Source: an uncultured Fidelibacterota bacterium | Lineage (GTDB): Bacteria > Marinisomatota > Marinisomatia > Marinisomatales > UBA1611 | Reading direction: 5' to 3' | DNA length: 5,555 nt | Assembly: GCA_913045415.1 (NCBI GenBank) | Contig: CAJWPW010000096.1 | Span: forward strand, 1-5,555 | Part shown: positions 1 through 5,290 of the stretch, piece by piece | Layout: every line of letters starts with the position of its first letter | Position numbering within the stretch: position 1 is the stretch's first letter | Translations under genes and position numbers: made by a program | The notes under the pieces: model-generated | Database searches by the model: none | The model's input: only the letters and a program-made list of their open reading frames with translations | Told to the model about the DNA's origin: nothing

Positions 1-124
1 AGCGATAATGATATTGAAGGGTGAAATATCGGAAAAAGGACTCCTGTCACCAATCCACCATATGCCGTTTGAAATTTTCAAAAAAAAATTAGAAAAACAT
101 GGTATATTCGTCAAAAAAGATTAA
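1..124 (+). CDS. Saccharopine dehydrogenase-like protein, C-terminal fragment (5' end outside window)
   Basis: An open frame starts at base 2 and runs 40 codons to a TAA at 122-124; the 5' part lies before the window. The tail contains a short helix ending in LKGEI, then SEKGLLSP, then a helix PFEIFKKKLEKHGI and a charged end. This resembles the extreme C-terminus of saccharopine dehydrogenase / lysine 6-dehydrogenase-like oxidoreductases, where a 'GxIxxKGVxxPE...FxxxLxxRGI' pattern closes the protein. The catalytic and NAD(P)-binding parts are not visible, so the substrate cannot be read. The next gene begins 12 bp after the stop on the same strand, so the two are probably co-transcribed. 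A role in lysine-related metabolism would fit the neighbours but is inference. Carboxynorspermidine synthase-like proteins belong to the same broad superfamily and are an alternative. The family call is by pattern memory from a short tail. Confidence 0.6.
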   Translation, partial: AIMILKGEISEKGLLSPIHHMPFEIFKKKLEKHGIFVKKD

Positions 125-136
125 AAATTTAGTAAG

Positions 137-1477
137 GTGAACAATAACAAAAATATACCCAACCCCATGTTCTATCTTGCTGCCGGGAGTAAGCCTATCG
201 CACAAAGTGCAAAAGGAATTTACATTACTGCAGATGATGGAAAATCATATATGGATGCTGCTAGTGGCGCCATTGTATGCCAGTTGGGTCATTCCCACCC
301 CAAAATTATTGAAGCCATCAAAAAACAGGTCTTGGAATTACAATTTTCTTATCGCACCCAATTTGAAAATCAGCCAGCCATTGATCTTGCCAATATGATC
401 GTTGAAAAGACAAATCCTGAATTGGATAGAGTTTTTTTTGTATCTGGTGGATCGGAAGCTGTGGAGTCAGCCATGAAATTGATCCGGCAATACCACTTTG
501 CAAATGGGGATGAAAGTCGTTCTGTTTTTATTAGCCGTGTTCCTTCTTATCACGGATGCACCATGGGCGTTTTGGCGCTGACTGGTTATGAGCCATTAAA
601 TAGACCATTTACACCCATGTTTCAACTTTATCCCAAAGTGAAATCTCCAACACAATATCGAATTCCTGATGGCATGACACAGGAAGAATATGGATTAGTT
701 TGTGCAAATGAAGTGGAAACAGCCATCTTGGAAACAGGCACAGAAAATGTTGCAGGATTTGTTGCAGAACCCATTGGCGGCGCCAGCTCCGGCGCGGAAG
801 TGCCGCACGATATTTATTTTCCTAGAGTGCAGGAAATTTGCAAACAATATAATGTTCCTATTATTTTGGATGAAGTGATGACCGGGATTGGACGCACCGG
901 AAAAATGTTTGGCTACAACCATTGGAATATTGATGCAGATGTGATCTGTCTGGCCAAAGGATTGGGTGCCGGGTACTATCCCGTTGCAGCCATTGTTGCT
1001 AAAGATAAATTTGTCCAGCCGGTCATGGAAAGTGGTGGATTTATGCACGGATTCACTTATGCGGGAAATCCATTCGGCTGTGCCGTTGGGTGCGCTGTAC
1101 TCAAAACGATTGAAGAAGAAAATTTGGTGGAAAATTCCCGAATCCAGGGTGAGTATCTTTTAGCAGAAATAAAAACACGGGCTGAAAACTACGATTGGAT
1201 TGGGGATGTCCGCGGTCGGGGATTGCTCATGGCGATTGAATACGCAAATAAAAAAACAAAAGATCCTTTCCCCGATGAATGGCAAGTAGGCGAAGCAATA
1301 ACACAAGTAGCCTATGATTTAGGGCTCATTATTTATCCTAAAAAGAGTCATGATGGCACCACCGGTGACCATACTCTCGTCACACCACCATTGATTATCT
1401 CCCGGGAAGAATCTGATAAATTGCTAAATTTATTGGCTCAAACATTTGAATCTTATGATAAAATTATAGGCCTATAA
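137..1477 (+). CDS. Class III PLP-dependent aminotransferase, candidate N6-acetyl-beta-lysine transaminase
   Basis: A 446-residue fold-type I aminotransferase of class III (omega-amino acid / acetylornithine / GABA transaminase group), full length for the family. Visible landmarks are GGSEA at 104-108 (PLP phosphate loop), YHG at 138-140 (ring stacking), EP at 211-212, LDEV at 244-247 with the pyridine-binding Asp245, LAKG at 272-275 with Lys274 as Schiff-base lysine, and HGFTYAGNP at 304-312. No key residue is missing. These enzymes move an amino group to 2-oxoglutarate or pyruvate in the cytoplasm. The adjacent CoA-transferase and deacylase and nearby ablB suggest N6-acetyl-beta-lysine as amino donor, yielding 3-oxo-6-acetamidohexanoate; GABA, beta-alanine or another omega-amino acid are alternatives. 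The start is GTG at 137, the only usual start codon after the in-frame TAA at 122, with no convincing Shine-Dalgarno. ATG at 167 (Met11) is a possible alternative start, since family homology seems to begin about there. Confidence 0.9.
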   Translation: MNNNKNIPNPMFYLAAGSKPIAQSAKGIYITADDGKSYMDAASGAIVCQLGHSHPKIIEAIKKQVLELQFSYRTQFENQPAIDLANMIVEKTNPELDRVFFVSGGSEAVESAMKLIRQYHFANGDESRSVFISRVPSYHGCTMGVLALTGYEPLNRPFTPMFQLYPKVKSPTQYRIPDGMTQEEYGLVCANEVETAILETGTENVAGFVAEPIGGASSGAEVPHDIYFPRVQEICKQYNVPIILDEVMTGIGRTGKMFGYNHWNIDADVICLAKGLGAGYYPVAAIVAKDKFVQPVMESGGFMHGFTYAGNPFGCAVGCAVLKTIEEENLVENSRIQGEYLLAEIKTRAENYDWIGDVRGRGLLMAIEYANKKTKDPFPDEWQVGEAITQVAYDLGLIIYPKKSHDGTTGDHTLVTPPLIISREESDKLLNLLAQTFESYDKIIGL

Positions 1478-1483
1478 TATTTA

Positions 1484-1616
1484 CCACGAAGACACAAAGA
1501 AAAAAGAGAAATAGTACTTAATGCTAAATTGTCCAGAATAATGAGAAATAAAACCACCAGATTTATTAGTAAAATGGCAAATTTATTAAATACTTTGCGC
1601 CTTGGTGACTTTGTGG
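1484..1616. repeat. Imperfect inverted-repeat intergenic element, copy 1
   Basis: The 166-bp gap between the aminotransferase and the CoA-transferase begins with CCACGAAGACACAAAG (1484-1499) and ends with CTTGGTGACTTTGTGG (1601-1616). The reverse complement of the second matches the first at 13 of 16 positions. About 100 bp of AT-rich sequence separates the arms. The arms are built from short units of the type xCACxAAG (CCACGAAG, ACACAAAG; on the other arm CCACAAAG, TCACCAAG, GCGCAAAG). Similar 'CTTTGTG...CTTCGTG' palindromic intergenic sequences are, from memory, common in environmental bacterial genomes. The element may form a stem in RNA, end or slow transcription, or protect an mRNA end; none of these can be shown from the sequence. 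No coding frame of note lies inside it. Confidence 0.7.
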
Positions 1617-1643
1617 CTAAAAACTTCATAAGATTGAATATAC

Positions 1644-2330
1644 ATGAAAGATAAACGCTGTGATATAGGAACCGCTATCGCCAGGATTCCCCATGGCGCA
1701 TCTGTCATGGTAAGCGGGTTTGGGTCATCGGGGACTCCCTTTTCCCTCATTGATGAATTAATAAATCAAGGTCAGCAAGAATTGACCCTTATTAAAAATG
1801 ATGCCAATGAAGATGGTATCGGAATTGATAAACTGGTGAAATCGAGCCAGGTAAAAAAGTTATATGCCACCCATATTGGACTCAACACGATGGTTATGAA
1901 ACTCGCGGAAAGTGGTGAAATGGATGTGGAACTAATTCCACAAGGTATTATGGCAGAACGAATTCGATGTGCCGGCGTTGGCGTACCCGGATTTTTAAGC
2001 ATCATTGGATTGGATATTGAATATGCAAAGGACAAATCCATAGTCGAAGTGGAAGGTGAAAAATATATTTATGAAAAAGCATTGGGTGCCGATTTTGCAA
2101 TTGTCCGCGCTGAAATTTCAGATTCATTCGGGAATATGCGATTCAATACTGCGGGCATCAATTTTGCACCGCTCATGGCCCAAGCTGCGGATGTCACTTT
2201 AGTAGAAGCCAAGCAAGTCGTTGATATAGGTGATATCAACCCAGAAGATGTGCATGCTTCTGGTATTTCCGTAGATAACGTTTCACAAATTACCCATTTC
2301 ACCGAGGAGTATAATGCTATCTGGCGATAA
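1644..2330 (+). CDS. 3-oxoacid CoA-transferase, subunit A (AtoD/ScoA-like)
   Basis: This 228-residue protein has the usual length of the alpha subunit of family I CoA-transferases (succinyl-CoA:3-oxoacid and acetate:acetoacetate types). The CoA-transferase glycine loop is seen as SGFGSSGTP at 24-32, followed by ELIPQGIMAERIR at 96-108 and the late block ADVTLVEAKQVVDIG at 182-196, typical of the family. With subunit B it transfers CoA from a donor thioester to a 3-oxoacid in the cytoplasm. The region after the CAGVGVPGF block (109-117) reads LSIIGLDIE where acetoacetate enzymes usually have a YTPTGVGT-like stretch, which may reflect a different acid. From context the acceptor is inferred to be 3-oxo-6-acetamidohexanoate; ordinary acetoacetate activation is the alternative. 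ATG at 1644 has no clear Shine-Dalgarno and lies 27 bp after the inverted-repeat element, so it may have its own leader or be read through from upstream. Its 3' end overlaps subunit B by 17 bp. Confidence 0.9.
   Translation: MKDKRCDIGTAIARIPHGASVMVSGFGSSGTPFSLIDELINQGQQELTLIKNDANEDGIGIDKLVKSSQVKKLYATHIGLNTMVMKLAESGEMDVELIPQGIMAERIRCAGVGVPGFLSIIGLDIEYAKDKSIVEVEGEKYIYEKALGADFAIVRAEISDSFGNMRFNTAGINFAPLMAQAADVTLVEAKQVVDIGDINPEDVHASGISVDNVSQITHFTEEYNAIWR
2304..2309 (+). promoter_or_regulatory. Ribosome binding site of CoA-transferase subunit B
   Basis: GAGGAG ends 4 bases before the ATG at 2314 and lies inside the end of the subunit A gene. It fixes the start of subunit B, and together with the 17-bp overlap it indicates translational coupling, which would help make the two subunits in equal amounts. 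Confidence 0.75.
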
Positions 2331-2967
2331 TACACGTATTCTTGAGAGAGCCGCATGTGAAGTGAATAATGAAATGGTGATTAACCTAGGAATAGGTCTA
2401 CCCCAGTTAATTCCAAATTTTATTTCGGAAGACAGCCGCCCCTTAATTCATTCTGAAAATGGAATATTAGGCGTGGGAAATCTTTTGCCTTTTGATAAAT
2501 CAAACCCCGATTGCATGGACGCCGGCGGCGGGTATGTGGGTATGGTCCCCGGCGGGTCTTTTGTGGATTCTGCTGAATCATTTGGCTTTGTGAGACGGGG
2601 AAAAATTGATATCTCATTTTTAGGTGCATTCCAGGTTTCATCCACAGGGGATTTAGCCAATTGGCATTTCCCCGGCGCCAGAAAACCAGGGATGGGTGGT
2701 GGGCTCGAAATTGCCAGCTGTGCGAAAAAAATTATAATTTTAATGAAACAAACGGACAAAGCAGGGAATTCGAAGATTCTGCCAGAATGTACATTTCCAT
2801 TGACGGCAAAAAATTGTGTCAAAATGATCATTACTGAAAAAGCGGTTTTTAAAGTTTCTGAAAATGACCTTGAACTGATTGAAATGGCAATGGGGCAGTC
2901 CATTGATAAAATTAAAAAAGCAACAGGTGATACATTTTCCGTTGCTAAAAATTTGAAGGAGTTTTAA
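2314..2967 (+). CDS. 3-oxoacid CoA-transferase, subunit B (AtoA/ScoB-like)
   Basis: This is the 217-residue beta subunit of a family I CoA-transferase, full length. The active-site signature IHSENGILG lies at 45-53, with Glu48 as the residue that forms the glutamyl-CoA thioester intermediate. Other family blocks are NLGIGLPQLIP (24-34), GGSFVDSAESFGFVRRGKID (80-99), the GDLANWHFPG region (112-121), PGMGGGLEI (125-133) and ILPECTFPLT (155-164). The last two correspond to the PGMGGAMDL and ILxxCTLPLT stretches of acetoacetate enzymes. The gene starts inside subunit A and ends 2 bp before the M20 deacylase gene, so all three are almost surely on one transcript. The pair is expected to form an A2B2-type complex in the cytoplasm. 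The family and catalytic residue are clear; the 3-oxoacid used is not readable from the sequence. Confidence 0.92.
   Translation: MLSGDNTRILERAACEVNNEMVINLGIGLPQLIPNFISEDSRPLIHSENGILGVGNLLPFDKSNPDCMDAGGGYVGMVPGGSFVDSAESFGFVRRGKIDISFLGAFQVSSTGDLANWHFPGARKPGMGGGLEIASCAKKIIILMKQTDKAGNSKILPECTFPLTAKNCVKMIITEKAVFKVSENDLELIEMAMGQSIDKIKKATGDTFSVAKNLKEF
2955..2961 (+). promoter_or_regulatory. Ribosome binding site of the M20 deacylase gene
   Basis: GAAGGAG lies 8 bases before the ATG at 2970 and overlaps the last codons of CoA-transferase subunit B. It supports the chosen start and tight coupling of the two genes. Confidence 0.8.
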
Positions 2968-2969
2968 TA

Positions 2970-4238
2970 ATGTCCAATTTGAATTTGGAACAGCTTGTAG
3001 AATCATTATTTGACAAACAGGTTGAATTATTAAGTCAATTAGTGGCAGAAAAATCTACTCGTGGGAACGAAGCACAAGCACAACAAATCATGAAAAATGA
3101 AATGGCTTCTGATGGTGCCCGGATTGATGAACTGAAAGTGGATGTGGATAAAATAAAACATCTCCCAGGATTTTCTCCTGTCCTGATTGATTATGACAAT
3201 ATGGTCAATGTGATTGGGAATTATGGAAATTCAGATGGAACAGGCAGATCCTTAATTTTGAATGGTCATATTGATGTGGTACCGGAAGGTCCTTTGTCCG
3301 GTTGGAAGAGCCATCCCTACAAACCGGAAGTACGGGGCAATAAATTATACGGCCGCGGTTCTAACGATATGAAAGCTGGGTTGACAGCAAAAGTGTTTGC
3401 CTTGAAAGCCATCAGGGAAGCAGGCTACATGCCCAATGCACCTGTGTATTTACAATCGGTGGTGGAAGAAGAATGTACCGGGAATGGCGCTTTGGCTTGT
3501 ATAGCAGCCGGCTATAAAGCAGACGCTGTTTTGATTGGTGAACCCTTTGATGAAGCATTAGTTACGGCGCAGGTGGGTGTCATCTGGTTTCAAATAAAAT
3601 TGTCAGGAACCCCAGTCCATGCAGAAAGAGCCACTGAAGGAGTGAATGCCATCGAAGCTATGCTGCCGGTGATTGCAGCTTTCAAAGAAATGGAAGAAAG
3701 TTGGAATCAGGAAAAAACAAATTATCCCGATTTTTCCCAGCATCACCATCCTATTAATTTGAATATTGCCGAATTCCACGGTGGCGACTGGACATCCAGT
3801 GTGCCCGCATGGGCGGTGTTGAATCTGCGCATTGCTATTTATCCGGGAGATTCATTATCGGATAGATCCAAGCAGATTGAAAAAACATTACAGAATCTTA
3901 TAGTGAATAATGAACTGGTTAAAAAAGCAGACCCAGAATTGGTGTACCATGGGTTTTATGCAGAAGGTTACACTTTACCAAAAAATACAGATGTAGAAAG
4001 TGAATTGGCAATGGTCCATGAAGGGATTTTTAATTCGTCACTAAAACGAAGTGCAATTACTGCTGCAACCGATTCCCGGTTTTTTGGGATCTACCAGAAA
4101 ACACCTGCTCTGGTTTATGGTCCTGCGGGGGAACGAATCCATGCTTTTGATGAATATGTGAGTCTGGATTCACTGAAAAATATTACGAAAGTCTATGCCA
4201 AATTCATTCAAAACTGGTGCGGTTTGAGCAAATTGTAG
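2970..4238 (+). CDS. M20 family ArgE/DapE-type metallo-deacylase, candidate 4-acetamidobutyrate(-CoA) deacetylase
   Basis: A 422-residue M20 zinc amidohydrolase, full length. The di-zinc site looks complete: NGHIDVVPEG at 98-107 gives His100 and Asp102, GRGSNDMKAG at 128-137 gives bridging Asp133, VVEEECTGNG at 164-173 gives catalytic Glu167 and ligand Glu168, IGEP at 189-192 gives Glu191, and ERIHAFDEYV at 388-397 gives His391. His218 in GTPVHAE belongs to the lid/dimerisation domain, roughly residues 200-315. No signal peptide is seen, so it is cytoplasmic. Relatives remove acetyl, succinyl or formyl groups from amines (acetylornithine, succinyl-diaminopimelate and others). Neither arginine nor diaminopimelate genes are nearby. 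Placement directly behind the CoA-transferase suggests it frees the amino group protected by AblB, for example from 4-acetamidobutyrate or its CoA ester, giving 4-aminobutyrate. The fold and chemistry are secure; this substrate is inference, and ArgE-like or peptidase activity remains possible. Confidence 0.9.
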   Translation: MSNLNLEQLVESLFDKQVELLSQLVAEKSTRGNEAQAQQIMKNEMASDGARIDELKVDVDKIKHLPGFSPVLIDYDNMVNVIGNYGNSDGTGRSLILNGHIDVVPEGPLSGWKSHPYKPEVRGNKLYGRGSNDMKAGLTAKVFALKAIREAGYMPNAPVYLQSVVEEECTGNGALACIAAGYKADAVLIGEPFDEALVTAQVGVIWFQIKLSGTPVHAERATEGVNAIEAMLPVIAAFKEMEESWNQEKTNYPDFSQHHHPINLNIAEFHGGDWTSSVPAWAVLNLRIAIYPGDSLSDRSKQIEKTLQNLIVNNELVKKADPELVYHGFYAEGYTLPKNTDVESELAMVHEGIFNSSLKRSAITAATDSRFFGIYQKTPALVYGPAGERIHAFDEYVSLDSLKNITKVYAKFIQNWCGLSKL

Positions 4239-4240
4239 TA

Positions 4241-4348
4241 GCCTCGAAGAATGCAAAGTGGCGCCAAGAAATAATATAAAAATATTTAGAAAGAGAATCT
4301 TAATATAGTTCTGTTTTCCCCTTCGTGTATCTTTGCAACCTTGGTGGC
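4241..4348. repeat. Imperfect inverted-repeat intergenic element, copy 2, between convergent genes
   Basis: Nearly the whole 113-bp gap between the M20 gene and ablB is an inverted repeat. The left arm is 4241-4270 and the right arm 4319-4348, with a 48-bp AT-rich centre. The left arm and the reverse complement of the right arm agree at 19 of 30 positions, with a core TGCAAAG shared exactly. Each arm again consists of about three 8-10 bp units ending in AAG (CCTCGAAG, AATGCAAAG, TGGCGCCAAG; and GCCACCAAG, GTTGCAAAG, ATACACGAAG). The style matches copy 1 at 1484-1616, so both look like members of one degenerate family. Sitting between two converging genes, it could act as a bidirectional terminator or mRNA 3' end structure, although it lacks the compact GC-rich stem plus U-run of a classic intrinsic terminator. 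Confidence 0.7.
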
Positions 4349-4351
4349 AAT

Positions 4352-5212
4352 TTATAAAGCCTTATACCAAATATTCATACTTTCAATATGCCCGGAAATA
4401 TGGGTGTTATTGATGAGCCGCCCGCCGTATTGGTAAGCATTTTTAGTAAATACAATATTCATCCCTGGCGATTCTGCCCTGGCAATTGTGTAGGCTGTTT
4501 TTAACCCGTTTAGTCTTGCTTCTTTTTCCATGTGAACCAGTAAATATTTTGCCAAACTAAAACCTTGCCATTTTGGGAGTGTGGCGAAATCAGTCATTTC
4601 TGCGTTTAGGTTTTCTGTATCTTTTTCTAAAGAAGATAGTGCAATGAGTTCTCCGTCTGTCTTAATTCCAAAATAATCCACATGAGATTCCATGGTTTCC
4701 ACCAAAAAGGATGATTCATTGATGGGAAATGGATAGGATGAAAAAATGGTATTATATAAAGCTGCAATTTCCGGGACATCGTCTTGTGTTAAATTGTGCA
4801 AAGAGAAATTATTTTCTAATTGTATCTTTTGAATTGATTCGGGCGGCACCTGTTTTTCGATGGATAACCGGTACACCTTTTCATTTTCTGTTCTGTTGTT
4901 TTCTAGTTTCCGGTTTTTTGATAAATAATAGGCCAAAATAATGGCAGATTGCTTTCCGGAATAAAGGTTGGGAATTTCTGCTTCCTGCACATATCCCAAA
5001 TTGAGAAAAGGTTGACTGGTTTCATGAGGAATTTTAACCAATACCTTTGTGTATCGGTTTTCTCGTGCTTTTTCCAAAAGTGCTGGCGCAAGGTCGTTTG
5101 GATTCGCATCCTTGATCTTCATCAAATAAATGCGGTTATTAAAAGTGCCATGCTGGATTAAAGCACCATGAAACAGTTCAATTAAATCGTGGCCTATTAC
5201 GGGATCTGGCAC
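4352..5212 (-). CDS. ablB: Beta-lysine N6-acetyltransferase (GNAT family)
   Basis: A 286-residue protein that matches remembered AblB sequences along its length. The N-terminal domain carries the LIQHGTFNNRIYLMK block at 18-32. The C-terminal GNAT domain (about 137-286) contains AEMTDFATLP at 204-213, an acetyl-CoA loop region KWQGFSLAKYLL at 214-225, YTIARAESPGMN at 241-252, and the diagnostic end GGRLINNTHISG at 263-274 followed by ESMNIWYK. AblB acetylates the 6-amino group of (S)-beta-lysine from acetyl-CoA. In methanogens and some bacteria the product N6-acetyl-beta-lysine is an osmolyte made with lysine 2,3-aminomutase (AblA); in a beta-lysine-degrading Pseudomonas it is a catabolic intermediate. 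No ablA is in the window. The start is GTG at 5212, with an in-frame TAA shortly upstream, no clear Shine-Dalgarno, and the next Met only at residue 31, inside conserved sequence. It converges on the M20 gene and lies 78 bp downstream of a Rieske oxygenase gene on the same strand. Confidence 0.92.
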   Translation of the reverse strand: MPDPVIGHDLIELFHGALIQHGTFNNRIYLMKIKDANPNDLAPALLEKARENRYTKVLVKIPHETSQPFLNLGYVQEAEIPNLYSGKQSAIILAYYLSKNRKLENNRTENEKVYRLSIEKQVPPESIQKIQLENNFSLHNLTQDDVPEIAALYNTIFSSYPFPINESSFLVETMESHVDYFGIKTDGELIALSSLEKDTENLNAEMTDFATLPKWQGFSLAKYLLVHMEKEARLNGLKTAYTIARAESPGMNIVFTKNAYQYGGRLINNTHISGHIESMNIWYKAL

Positions 5213-5290
5213 GCTATGGTTGCTAAATATTTAATATTTATTGTCCGGCACAAATAGCGAAGCACAGTTAATTCATTCCCACGAATTGAT

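Noticed and set aside
695..1048. Minus-strand open frame of 117 codons within the aminotransferase gene, and similar antisense frames at 1772-2041, 2069-2356 and 2448-2903
   Set aside because: They lie opposite genes with clear conserved motifs, have no recognisable family features and no ribosome binding site; they are shadows of the real frames.
137..1477. Naming the aminotransferase gabT or argD
   Set aside because: Class III motifs do not decide the substrate, and no GABA-shunt or arginine genes are adjacent; a generic call with a context-based candidate is safer.
1644..2967. Naming the CoA-transferase pair atoD/atoA as an acetoacetate degradation operon
   Set aside because: No thiolase or acetoacetate transporter is present, and the neighbours are an aminotransferase and an amide hydrolase; the substrate is probably different.
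4239..4351. Classic rho-independent terminator between the convergent genes
   Set aside because: The inverted arms are long and imperfect with a 48-bp centre, and no compact GC-rich stem followed by a U-run is seen.
5221..5290. GGCACAAATAGCGAAGCACAG in the gap before ablB resembles the xCACxAAG units of the inverted-repeat family
   Set aside because: Only one loose arm is seen, with irregular spacing and no inverted partner in the gap, so it may be chance.
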